Shown in pieces: positions 14,853 to 23,047 of a stretch of DNA of 39,220 bases; the first letter of the stretch is position 1; each line of letters opens with the position of its first letter. The notes below the pieces were generated by a model. That model ran no database searches. It was not told the origin of the DNA and saw only the letters and a list, made by a program, of their open reading frames with translations. Position numbers and translations under genes: made by a program. The stretch is from JBHOQX01 sp042408595 (GTDB lineage Bacteria > Chloroflexota > Chloroflexia > Chloroflexales > Roseiflexaceae): contig JBHOQX010000035.1 in NCBI GenBank assembly GCA_042408595.1, forward strand, positions 1 to 39,220, in the 5' to 3' direction.

Positions 14853-16733
14853 ATGGACTCGCCGTTGATGCGTTGGAGACTATTGCTACTGTTGCTGGCT
14901 GCCGGGCTGGTCGGGGCGATCGGCGCGGGCGTGCTGACCTGGACGCGCCTGGCCGGCTGTCGCCCCGTTCCGCTTCTCGCCGGCGAACTATTGCCGAATG
15001 CCGATCTGTCCACACCCGGCGAGGGCGGGCTGCCGCGCGGCTGGGCCGCCGGGGCGCCCGGCGTCGTGTTGCGCCGGCCGGCCGTGGAGCACCAGGGCTT
15101 CGAGACCGACGGTGACGGCCGCGCGCTTCAGTTGCTCGGCATCGGCAATTATGTTGAGACACCGCCGATCCCTGTACGCAGCAACGTCAGCTACTGTTTC
15201 TCCGCCCGCGCGCTGACCGATTCGGTCAAAGGCTCGCCGACCCGCCTGCGCGTCACCTTCCGCTGGCTCGATGCCGCCGGCCATCCGCTGGCTGCCGACG
15301 CGACGGACTGGCAACCGCTCGCGCTCTGGACGCCTGCGAACCCGCCGCGGGAGTGGTCACCGATCGGTGCCACCTTCCGGGCGCCGCCGGGCGCCGCTAT
15401 GTTGCGGGTGCGGCTCCAGCCCTCGTCGGACGACCGGGTGTACCTCGACGCGCTCCATGCGCAGTGGACGCCCGCCGCCCAACGTAGGGGCGGGGAACCT
15501 CCGCCCGCTGGCGCAGCCGATATGCCGGCCGTGGTCATCTTGCCCTGGCCGAACGGGGCGCGCGGGGCTCTGTCGTTCTCCTTTGACTGGGAGACAGCCA
15601 TGGGCGGGCTGATCCACTCGCGCTCGGTGGACGATCCGAACAGCGCCCAAGACCCGCTGGTCCGGGCGATGCGGATGCGCGCAGGGGTGACGACAACCCT
15701 TGACATCTTCCGAACCTATAGTATCCGCGCGACATACTACGCGACCGGCTATAACTTTCTCACCGGCAACACCGAACGTCAACAGTTTATGGGCAACCCG
15801 ACCTTCGCCTGGGCCGACCGGACGACCAGCGGCAAGTGGCCGAACGACGCATGGGCGCATCGGCCCTGGTTCGCCGACGATCCATACGGCACGGTCGCCA
15901 GCGATCCGGGCTGGTACTTTGGCGATCTGATCGCCCCGTTACGGCGCGCCGGGCAGGACATCCAATCGCACACCTTCAGCCATCTGGATGGCGGGCTGGC
16001 GCGCACCGCCGAGTGGCAGGCCGACCTGGCGGCGTGGCGCGAGGTCGCGGCGCGGCAGGGGGTGCCGCCGGCGCGCTCACTGGCCTTCCCCTGGAGCAGC
16101 AGCGCCGGCATGAGCGACGCCGACTGGCAGGCGCTGGAAGCGGCCGGCATCACATCGGTGACGCGCACCAAACCGGGCCAGCCGCAGTACCAGCTCGCCA
16201 GCCCCGCCGAGGCGCAGTGCCGCCCGGTGCCCGGCCACGAGCGCATCCTGGCCTGTCCGGACTTCTACCTGACGACCCGCAGCGCGCCGCAGGCCCGGCT
16301 GCTGCTCGACCGGATCGCGGGCGAGGGCGGCATGATCGACCTGTGGGCACATACCGAGGAGGTGACCTCGCCGGAGCAGATCGCCGCCTGGCACGACGTG
16401 GTGGCCCACGCCGCCGCGCTGCGCGACGCCGGCAAGCTCTGGATCGCGCCGCTGGCCGAGATCGCCGACCGGCAGCAGGCGGTAGCGAAGGTCCGTGTTC
16501 AGCAGGAAGCAGTCCGCAATCAGGGAAACGAGAGCCTTCTTTCGTTCACCATCAGCAATCCGTCCCGGTACAATCTGGATGGGCTAGCGCTGCGCCTGCC
16601 GTTCCGGGTCAGGCAAGTGGCGGTAAATGGAACGGGCATCCGTTCGGCCGCGCTTGTCGATGCTCAAACCGCCATCCTTGACCTGCCCGCCGGAACGACG
16701 CTGGAGGTGACGGCGCTGGCGATGCAGAAATAG
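14853..16733 (+). CDS. Exported polysaccharide deacetylase (NodB-like) with N-terminal beta-sandwich
   Basis: Start at ATG 14853 (MDSPLMRWR) or 14868; the proposed -10 box ends at 14836, which excludes earlier starts. 626 residues. Membrane helix/signal anchor 8-30, then a carbohydrate-binding-like beta-sandwich (about 45-205; NADLSTP...GW at its start, RVYLDALHAQW at its end). A NodB-type domain follows: SFSFDWE with Asp245, metal-binding histidines in SHTFSH (373, 377), and SLAFPWSSS as the R-x-P-[YW] equivalent. A C-terminal beta domain (about 545-626) follows. It would remove acetyl groups from N- or O-acetylated extracellular polysaccharide. It stands at the head of the export locus. Residues 207-225 come from a short palindromic insertion (15483-15515). 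Confidence 0.88.
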   Translation: MDSPLMRWRLLLLLLAAGLVGAIGAGVLTWTRLAGCRPVPLLAGELLPNADLSTPGEGGLPRGWAAGAPGVVLRRPAVEHQGFETDGDGRALQLLGIGNYVETPPIPVRSNVSYCFSARALTDSVKGSPTRLRVTFRWLDAAGHPLAADATDWQPLALWTPANPPREWSPIGATFRAPPGAAMLRVRLQPSSDDRVYLDALHAQWTPAAQRRGGEPPPAGAADMPAVVILPWPNGARGALSFSFDWETAMGGLIHSRSVDDPNSAQDPLVRAMRMRAGVTTTLDIFRTYSIRATYYATGYNFLTGNTERQQFMGNPTFAWADRTTSGKWPNDAWAHRPWFADDPYGTVASDPGWYFGDLIAPLRRAGQDIQSHTFSHLDGGLARTAEWQADLAAWREVAARQGVPPARSLAFPWSSSAGMSDADWQALEAAGITSVTRTKPGQPQYQLASPAEAQCRPVPGHERILACPDFYLTTRSAPQARLLLDRIAGEGGMIDLWAHTEEVTSPEQIAAWHDVVAHAAALRDAGKLWIAPLAEIADRQQAVAKVRVQQEAVRNQGNESLLSFTISNPSRYNLDGLALRLPFRVRQVAVNGTGIRSAALVDAQTAILDLPAGTTLEVTALAMQK

Positions 16734-16888
16734 CGCAAAAACGGAACGTAGAACGTGCAGGGTGTAGAAGACGAGGGAGCCGTCCGAGGCGGGGGGGTTG
16801 GTGGGCGAAGCCCTTCGCGAAGCCGTTGCTCCGCCCGCACCGCATTGCTTATGCAGCAGTCAGCATTCATCGTGTCACCGGAGGCCCC
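16734..16888. other. Intergenic region before the ABC exporter
   Basis: Contains a short tandem motif GAACGTAGAACGTG (16743-16756), then a G-run, then the inverted repeat GCGAAG-CC-CTTCGC (16805-16818). A weak promoter candidate is TTGCTC, 17 bases, TTATGC just before the permease gene. GGAGG precedes ATG 16889. Confidence 0.35.
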
Positions 16889-18727
16889 ATGGCCCGCGTA
16901 GCCGTGCCGGCGCGTTGGGTCGGGGCGCTCGCCCGTCAGCGCGGCCCGCTCCGCACCTACCAGTGGCTCTGGCTGCTGTGCTGCACCCTCGGCGCGCTGG
17001 CCGTGGCCGCGCCGCGTATCCTGTCGCGCCCGGTGATCTACACCAGCCGCGCGGCGGTCGCGACCGACGCGGCGCGCCACCGCGAGTTGTTCAACGGCGG
17101 GCCGAACGACCCGGACTTCGCCGCGGTGCGGGAGATCGCCATCAACCTGCTGCGGCAGCAGCGCGACGCCGCCGGGCAGCCGCTCTACGCCGCGCTTGGC
17201 TCGCCCACCCTGGGCGTGGCCTTCACGCCGCAGGCGGACAGGACGGTCGCCATCGCGACCGTGGGCGCGGACACCGCCCAGGCGCAGCGCCTGGCCGACG
17301 ACGCCGCCGAGGCGCTGGCGCGCAGTATCCGCGCCGCCGGGGGCCGCGAGATCTTCCGCCGCCTCTCCGGCTGGGAGCAATACGCCGCCTTCGCCGGCGC
17401 GCCGCCGCGCGATCCGTTCCAGCAGGCGCTGCGCACCATCGCGCTGACGTCGGCCTTCCCGCTCAACCGCCCGGTGGACATCGAGCGCGCGCCGTTCACG
17501 GTGGACCAGCTCATGCCGGAGGATGTGAGCGACCTAGCACGGGCGCTGGAGGTGCGCAACCTCGAATTGAGCCGCGAGGAGCTGCCGGCCCTGCGCGCGG
17601 CGCGCGCGGCGGCGGCTGGAGTGGACCGCGAGCGCCTCGACAAAGACGTGGCGCGGCTGGAAGACGGCCTGCGCGCCATCCGCAGCGCGCTGGAGACGCT
17701 CTACGGCCCGCCGTTCAACGCCGCCTTCGACCCGGACGCGGCATCGAGCGCCTACCGCAGCCAGCGGGCCGCCCCCGGCGCGCTGGTCGATCCACGCACC
17801 GGGCTGCTGCTCGGCCTTGCCGCCGCCCTCGGGCTGGCCTTCGGCACGGCGGGCGTCGCGGTGGACCGCAGCGCCGGGGTGATGCGCAAGGCGCAGGAGC
17901 TGTGGGCATACCGCGAACTCATCCGCAACCTGGTGCTGCGCGACCTGCGGGTGCGCTACAAGGGGAGCGTCCTCGGCTACCTCTGGACGCAACTGGCGCC
18001 GCTGCTGATGATGCTGGTCTTTGTGATCGTCTTCACGCTGCTGCTGCCGAGCGGCATCGCGATGTATTCGGTCTTCCTGATCGTCGCGCTGCTGCCGTGG
18101 AACTACTGCGCCGAGGCGGTGACCGGCGGGGCACGCAGCGTGATCGACAACGCGAACGTGATCAAGAAGGTCTTCTTCCCGCGCGAGGTGCTGCCGCTGG
18201 TGAGCGTCTGCTCGGCGCTGGTGAACTACATCCTGTCGCTGCCGATGATGGTGCTGGTGATGATCATCGCGCAGTCGCTCTACCCGCCGCTGCGCGAGCT
18301 GGGTCGGCTCAACCTCTCCTGGACGTTTCTGTACCTGCCGGTGCTGATCGCCATCCAGACGCTGTTTCTGGCCGGGCTGGCGCTGTTCCTCAGCGCGCTG
18401 GCGGTCAGCTTCCGCGACCTGACGCACCTGGTCGGCATCCTGGTGCAGTTCTGGTTCTTTCTGACGCCGGTGGTCTACTCGCTGAACGCGCTGGCGGTGA
18501 GCGAGTGGCAGGCGCGGCTCATCCGCTGGCTGAACCCGATGGCCTCGCTGATCGAGTTCTACCGCGAGGTGCTGTACGGCACCGCCGTCCCGGTCGGAGC
18601 GATCCCGACGCCGGGGCTGCCCGGGCTGGACAGCGTGCTGCGCGTGCTGCTGACGGCGGTCGTGGTGCTGGCGGGCGGCTACTGGTTCTTCCAGCGGCGC
18701 AGCGGGCGCTTCGGCGAAGAGATTTGA
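16889..18727 (+). CDS. Fusion of Wzz-like chain-length domain and ABC-2 polysaccharide export permease
   Basis: ATG 16889 with GGAGG upstream; 612 residues, about twice the length of a usual Wzm permease. N-terminal part: helix 25-43, an extracytoplasmic region with a helical stretch (210-272, alternating Leu/Arg/Glu, coiled-coil-like), then a second helix at about 304-325. This is the two-helix plan of Wzz/polysaccharide co-polymerase proteins. From about 335: LWAYRELIRNLVLRDLRVRY and GSVLGYLWTQLAPLLMMLVF, the ABC-2/Wzm entry signature, then six membrane helices ending at about 605. It should form the membrane channel with the ATPase encoded 87 bases downstream. Assignment of the first half to Wzz rests on architecture, not on a clear motif. 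Confidence 0.85.
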   Translation: MARVAVPARWVGALARQRGPLRTYQWLWLLCCTLGALAVAAPRILSRPVIYTSRAAVATDAARHRELFNGGPNDPDFAAVREIAINLLRQQRDAAGQPLYAALGSPTLGVAFTPQADRTVAIATVGADTAQAQRLADDAAEALARSIRAAGGREIFRRLSGWEQYAAFAGAPPRDPFQQALRTIALTSAFPLNRPVDIERAPFTVDQLMPEDVSDLARALEVRNLELSREELPALRAARAAAAGVDRERLDKDVARLEDGLRAIRSALETLYGPPFNAAFDPDAASSAYRSQRAAPGALVDPRTGLLLGLAAALGLAFGTAGVAVDRSAGVMRKAQELWAYRELIRNLVLRDLRVRYKGSVLGYLWTQLAPLLMMLVFVIVFTLLLPSGIAMYSVFLIVALLPWNYCAEAVTGGARSVIDNANVIKKVFFPREVLPLVSVCSALVNYILSLPMMVLVMIIAQSLYPPLRELGRLNLSWTFLYLPVLIAIQTLFLAGLALFLSALAVSFRDLTHLVGILVQFWFFLTPVVYSLNALAVSEWQARLIRWLNPMASLIEFYREVLYGTAVPVGAIPTPGLPGLDSVLRVLLTAVVVLAGGYWFFQRRSGRFGEEI

Positions 18728-18814
18728 AATCGATCCTGTTGCTCCATCCCCTGGCCCCACTCTTCCAGGTTGGGAGCGGGGGGCAGCGGGTGAGGGCCAG
18801 CCGAGAACCACGCC
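18728..18814. repeat. Degenerate palindromic repeat between permease and ATPase genes
   Basis: CCATCCCC...CCCCACTCTTCC / GGTTGGGAGCGGGG...GGGTGAGGG (about 18744-18796) forms an imperfect hairpin. It resembles the elements near 4112-4140 and 38373-38440 in plan and wording. It lies inside an operon, so it may modulate relative expression, or be neutral. Confidence 0.5.
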
Positions 18815-20068
18815 ATGTCGACCGTCATCGAATTCGCCAACGTCAGCAAAAAATTCACGCTCCACAAGGAGCAGCGCCGCGGCGTGCAGGAGCGCATCGC
18901 CGGGCTGCTCCGCCCCCGCCCGCCCGGCGAGGAGTTCTGGGCGCTGCGCGACGTGAGCTTCGGCGTGCGCCAGGGCGAGAGCCTCGGGCTGGTCGGGCAC
19001 AACGGCGCGGGCAAGAGCACGGCCCTCAAGCTGATCACCCGCATCCTGGAGCCGACCAGCGGCAGCGTGCGCGTCCACGGGCGGGTGGCGGCGCTGCTCG
19101 AGCTTGGCAGCGGCTTCCACCCCGACCTGAGCGGGCGCGAGAACGTCTTCCTCTACGGCGCGCTGCTCGGCTTCGGCCGACGGGCGATGCAGGCCAGCCT
19201 GGAGGAGATCGTCGCGTTCGCCGAGATCGGCGACTTCATCGATATGGAGGTCAAGCACTATTCGTCTGGCATGTACACCCGCCTGGCTTTCGCCGTCGCC
19301 ACGTCGGTAGACCCGGACATCCTGATCACCGACGAGGTGCTGGCGGTCGGCGACGAGGCGTTCCAGCGCAAGTGCATGGAGCGGATTTACGAGTTCCGCC
19401 GGCTCGGCAAGACGATCATCTTCGTCTCGCATGCCCTGGAGACGGTGCGGACGCTGTGCGACCAGGCGGTGTGGCTCGACCACGGCATTGTGCGCGCCAG
19501 CGGCCCGGCCGGCGAGGTGATCGACGCCTACCTGGACGACGTGAACCGCCAGGAGGTCGCGGCGCGCGCGCGGCAGGCGGACGGGCACGGCGCCGACGAG
19601 GCCGCCTGGCGGCGCGGCTCGCGCGAGGTCGAGATCGCCGCCGTGGAGTTGCTCGGGCCGGATGGGGCGCCGCAGCCGGTCTATTACACCGGCGAGCCGC
19701 TGACGGTCCGCATGCGCTATCTGGCCCATCAGCCGGTCGCCCGGCCGCAGTTCGGGCTGGCGATCCACCACGCCGGCGGCGCGCATGTCGCCGGGCCGAA
19801 CAACGACGCCAGCGGCTGCCCGATCGAGCTGGTCGAGGGCCAGGGCTCGGTGGACTACATCCTGCCGGCGTTGCTGCTGCTCCCCGGCACCTACCGCCTG
19901 ACCGCGGCGATCCACGACTCGTCCGGGCTCCACGTCTACGATTACCACGACCGGCGCTACAGCTTCGTCGTGCGGACGCGCGGCCTGCAGCGGAGCTACG
20001 GCCTGGTGGAGATGCCGGCCCGCTGGCGGCACGAGGCGCTGGCGCCGCCGGCGGCGGCACGGCCGTGA
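18815..20068 (+). CDS. Polysaccharide ABC exporter ATPase with carbohydrate-binding tail (Wzt type)
   Basis: ATG 18815 (MSTVIEFANVSKKF); 417 residues. ATPase domain 1-245: Walker A GHNGAGKST (61-69), Q-loop region LELGSGFHPDLSGRENV, signature YSSGMYTRL (149-157), Walker B DILITDE (168-174), H-loop His206. From about 258 a Wzt C-terminal beta-sandwich follows (EVEIAAVELLGPDG, PLTVRMRYLAHQPV, VDYILPALLLLPGTYRLTAA, VYDYHDRRYSFVV). In the O-antigen ABC systems this domain binds the finished, end-modified glycan before export. It pairs with the permease fusion just upstream. Confidence 0.93.
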   Translation: MSTVIEFANVSKKFTLHKEQRRGVQERIAGLLRPRPPGEEFWALRDVSFGVRQGESLGLVGHNGAGKSTALKLITRILEPTSGSVRVHGRVAALLELGSGFHPDLSGRENVFLYGALLGFGRRAMQASLEEIVAFAEIGDFIDMEVKHYSSGMYTRLAFAVATSVDPDILITDEVLAVGDEAFQRKCMERIYEFRRLGKTIIFVSHALETVRTLCDQAVWLDHGIVRASGPAGEVIDAYLDDVNRQEVAARARQADGHGADEAAWRRGSREVEIAAVELLGPDGAPQPVYYTGEPLTVRMRYLAHQPVARPQFGLAIHHAGGAHVAGPNNDASGCPIELVEGQGSVDYILPALLLLPGTYRLTAAIHDSSGLHVYDYHDRRYSFVVRTRGLQRSYGLVEMPARWRHEALAPPAAARP

Positions 20069-20201
20069 GCGCCGGCGACGCGCAGCATGGCACCTGGAGC
20101 CGTCGCGTGCAGCCGATTGTGCTGGGCCGGAAGACCGTGCCGCCTCACCGCCGCCCGCGATCCGTGGCCTGTCTCGCGGACGCACAACCCGCAATCCCAC
20201 A

Positions 20202-21890
20202 ATGACCCGTGTGCTCTTCATCACCCACGATGTCGTCGGGACGCGCATGGCCGGCCCGGGCGTGCGCGCCGCCGAGCTTTGCCGCGTGCTGGCCCGCGAG
20301 CACGCCGTGACGCTGGCGACGCCGCGGCCGGCGGACGCGCTTCCGCCCGGCGTGGCGGGGTTCGCCTACCGGCCCGGCGACGCGGCGAGCCTGCGCCCGG
20401 TGCTGGCCGCCGCCGAGGTGGTCGTGGCCGACGGGCACGTGCTGGCGGCGCACCCCGAACTCGCCGGGATCGACGCCCCGCTCGTCCTCGACATGTACGA
20501 CCCGACCCTGCTGGAGAACCTAACACTCTTCCGCGGCACGGAGGCCGGCGGACGGGCGGCGCGCAGCCGGGAGGACGTGGCGCTGCTGCTGCGGCAGTTG
20601 CGCGCCGGCGACTGCTTCCTCTGCGCGACGGAGCGCCAGCGCGACCTGTACCTCGGCGCGCTGCTGGCCACGGGCCGGGTGACGCCGGCCATGGCCGACG
20701 CCGACCCTACTCTGCGCGGGCTGCTGCGCGTGGTGCCGTTCGGGCTGCCCGCCGAGCCGCCACAACCCGCCCCGCCGCCCTGGCCGCCGCTCGAGCCGGG
20801 CGCGCAGGTGATCCTCTGGACCGGCGGACTGTGGGATTGGATGGACCCGCTGACGCTGCTGGACGCCATGCCGCTGGTGCTGGAACGCGCCCCGCTGGCG
20901 CGGCTGATCTTTCTGGCCGGGCAGCACCCCGGCAACCCGCACCCGATGCGCGCGCCGGCACTGGCGCGCGAGCGGGCCGCAGGGTTGGGCCTGCTCGACC
21001 GCGCCGTGCTGTTCGTCGATGCGTGGGTGCCGTACGAGGCCCGGGCGGGCGCGCTCTTGAACGCCCAGGTCGGCGTCTCGCTCCACGGCGAGAGCCTGGA
21101 ACGGGAGTACGCCGCGGTGCGCTCGCGTTTTCTCGACCACCTGTGGGCCGGGCTGCCGAGCGTCGTGAGCGCGGGAGACGCCGCGGCGGCGCTGGTGGCG
21201 TCCCATGGCCTGGGGCGGGTGGTGCCGCCGGGCGATGCCACTGCGACCGCCGCGGCGCTCATCGATCTGCTGTGCGACCCGGCGGCGCGCCAGACCTGCG
21301 CCGCGAACGCCCGCGCGCTGGCAGCCGGGTTCACCTGGGACACGGTGGCCGCGCCGCTGCTCGATTTCTGCCGCGCGCCGCGCCGGGCGCCCGACACCGA
21401 ACGCCTGTCCAGCACAACACACGAGTCGGTCTCGGCGCCTGGGTTGTCCGCTGGCGCTGCAACGGTGGCCGAGCGCGACGCGCGGGCGCGCACAGACGAC
21501 CTGGCGCGCAACGCCGCCCTCCAGCGCGCCGCCGAGCTGACCGTGGTACGCGAGGGGCCGGCGCCGGGCGGGCTGGCCGGGCGGATCCGCGCTCTCTTGT
21601 TCAATCAATGCGTACGACCCTTTCTCGCGCCGCTGCTGGAGCAGCAGAACGCGCGCAACGCCGCGGTGCAGCAGGCGCTCGACGCGCTGGCCGAGAGCAG
21701 CGATCGCCGCCGCAGCGAGATGTACGCCGCGCTCGACCAGCTCGCGGGGCAACTCGGCGCGCACGAGCGGCGGATGGACGCGCACGAGCGGCGGCTCGAC
21801 GAGGTGAACGGGCGGCTGGCCGACCTGGACGCCGCCGACACGCTGCTGGCCGAGCGGCTGGCCGCCCCTCCGCCGGAGAACGGGCCGTGA
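20202..21890 (+). CDS. Glycosyltransferase, GT4-like, with coiled-coil tail
   Basis: ATG 20202 (MTRVLFITHD); 562 residues. GT-B fold: N-terminal Rossmann half (1-190; FITHDVVGTRMAGPGVRAAE donor/acceptor start). The C-terminal half begins at VILWTGGLWDWMDPLTLLDA and continues through LIFLAGQHPGNPHPMR, VGVSLHGESLE and GLPSVVSAGD to about 395. A linker 400-430 has unusual composition (Ser/Thr/Ala-rich) and may be a repeat-derived insertion. The tail (about 470-562) is helical with heptad-like AHERRMDAHERRLDE, probably a coiled coil for oligomerisation. Acceptor and donor sugar are unknown. The stop TGA overlaps the next ATG (TGATG at 21888-21892). Confidence 0.85.
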   Translation: MTRVLFITHDVVGTRMAGPGVRAAELCRVLAREHAVTLATPRPADALPPGVAGFAYRPGDAASLRPVLAAAEVVVADGHVLAAHPELAGIDAPLVLDMYDPTLLENLTLFRGTEAGGRAARSREDVALLLRQLRAGDCFLCATERQRDLYLGALLATGRVTPAMADADPTLRGLLRVVPFGLPAEPPQPAPPPWPPLEPGAQVILWTGGLWDWMDPLTLLDAMPLVLERAPLARLIFLAGQHPGNPHPMRAPALARERAAGLGLLDRAVLFVDAWVPYEARAGALLNAQVGVSLHGESLEREYAAVRSRFLDHLWAGLPSVVSAGDAAAALVASHGLGRVVPPGDATATAAALIDLLCDPAARQTCAANARALAAGFTWDTVAAPLLDFCRAPRRAPDTERLSSTTHESVSAPGLSAGAATVAERDARARTDDLARNAALQRAAELTVVREGPAPGGLAGRIRALLFNQCVRPFLAPLLEQQNARNAAVQQALDALAESSDRRRSEMYAALDQLAGQLGAHERRMDAHERRLDEVNGRLADLDAADTLLAERLAAPPPENGP

Positions 21891-22954
21891 TGCGCGCGGC
21901 GGTGCTGGTGCTGAGCTGGAACGGCGGGGCCGAGCTGCGGGCCTGCCTGGAGGCGGTGCAGGCCCAGGAGGGCGCCGTCTGTCGCCTGCTGGTGGTGGAC
22001 AACGGCTCGGCCGACGGCTCGGCGGATGTCGCGCGGCAGGCCGGCGCGGAAGTGATCGAGAACTGGCGCAACCTGGGCTTCGCGGCGGGGATGAACGTCG
22101 GGCTGCGCGCGCTGCTGGGGCTGGCGGATGGGCGGGGGCCGGAAGACAGGGAGCGGGGGAGAGGAGGAGTCGCGGAGACCGACCGGGTGCCGCAGGGCTC
22201 CGAACGGAGCACGCCGCATGCTGAGCCCGACGCAGTGGTGCTGCTCAACCAGGACACGCTGGTCGAGCCGGGGTGGCTGCGGGCGGTGCTGGCGCCGCTG
22301 GAGGATGCGCGCGTCGGCGCGGTGGGGTGCAAAATCCTGTACCCGGACGGGCGGACGCTGCAGCACGCCGGGATACGGCTCGACCCAGGGCGACTGACAG
22401 CGCGCCACGACGGCTACGGCGAGCCGGATCGCGGCCAGTACGACGCGCCGCGCGACGTGCCCGCCGTCACCGGGGCGGCGCTGGCGCTGCGGGCGGGCGC
22501 GCTGCGCGCGGTCGGGCTGCTGGACGAGGGCTACACCCCGGCGTACTACGAGGACATCGACCTGTGCTGGCGGCTGAGGCGCGCCGGCTACACCGTGCGC
22601 TACGAGCCGCGCGCGCGGCTGCGCCACGCTGAGTCGCGTTCGCTGCCGGATGTGGTGGCGCGCAGCGCGCTGATGGAGCGCAACCGGCTGCGCTTCGCGG
22701 TGAAGAGCCTGCCCCCGGAGCAGCTGTGGGGCGCGTTCCTGCCGGCGGAGCGGCTGCGTCTCTCCGTGCTGCGCCATGGCGCCGAGGCCCGCGCACTGCG
22801 CCGCGCGTACCTGGAGGGCGCGCTGCGGGCCGGCGAGTGGGTCGCGGCGCGGCGGGCGTTCTACCCGGTCGGCCCGGCGGAGGAGCGGCGCATCCGGCGG
22901 CTCTGCCTGGCGTTGCGGCGCGAGATGGTAGAATGGGACCGTGTGCGCGAGTGA
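21890..22954 (+). CDS. Glycosyltransferase family 2 (rhamnosyltransferase-like)
   Basis: ATG 21890 overlaps the previous stop codon by one base, implying translational coupling. 354 residues. GT-A fold: AAVLVLSWNGGAELRACLEA at the start, VVDNGSADGS (35-44), WRNLGFAAGMNVGLR (59-73), LLNQDT (D-x-D equivalent, 118-123), VTGAALALR, GLLDEGYTPAYYEDIDLCWR (catalytic E-D region) and YEPRARLRHAES. This plan fits the GT2 subfamily that transfers rhamnose and similar sugars. Residues 78-112 (GRGPEDRERG... to HAEP) are a charged, repeat-like insertion between the two conserved segments. Substrate is not predictable. Confidence 0.88.
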   Translation: MRAAVLVLSWNGGAELRACLEAVQAQEGAVCRLLVVDNGSADGSADVARQAGAEVIENWRNLGFAAGMNVGLRALLGLADGRGPEDRERGRGGVAETDRVPQGSERSTPHAEPDAVVLLNQDTLVEPGWLRAVLAPLEDARVGAVGCKILYPDGRTLQHAGIRLDPGRLTARHDGYGEPDRGQYDAPRDVPAVTGAALALRAGALRAVGLLDEGYTPAYYEDIDLCWRLRRAGYTVRYEPRARLRHAESRSLPDVVARSALMERNRLRFAVKSLPPEQLWGAFLPAERLRLSVLRHGAEARALRRAYLEGALRAGEWVAARRAFYPVGPAEERRIRRLCLALRREMVEWDRVRE

Positions 22955-22963
22955 TAGAAGGTG

Positions 22964-23020
22964 AGATTCGAGGACTGAGGATCGAAGATCGAGGATCGAA
23001 GCCATGGGCGCGATCCTCTC
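22964..23020. repeat. Short tandem repeat with inverted arms
   Basis: A run built from the unit GAGGATCGAA/GAAGATC (22977-23000), followed by an inverted match (GAGGATCG 22991-22998 / CGATCCTC 23011-23018). Such GA(G/A)GATCGA arrays look like low-complexity intergenic filler. A weak terminator function is possible. Confidence 0.5.
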
Positions 23021-23047
23021 TCCTTAACCTCTGCGCCGCTACCTGAC

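Noticed and set aside
16798..20205. Very long open frame in another phase over the exporter genes
   Set aside because: Arg/Pro/Ala/Gly-dominated translation without domains; a by-product of high GC. The permease and ATPase frames carry all motifs.
17534..20248. Long antisense open frame (about 900 codons)
   Set aside because: Composition is His/Arg/Gln/Asp-biased and it lies opposite well-supported genes; no start signal or domain.
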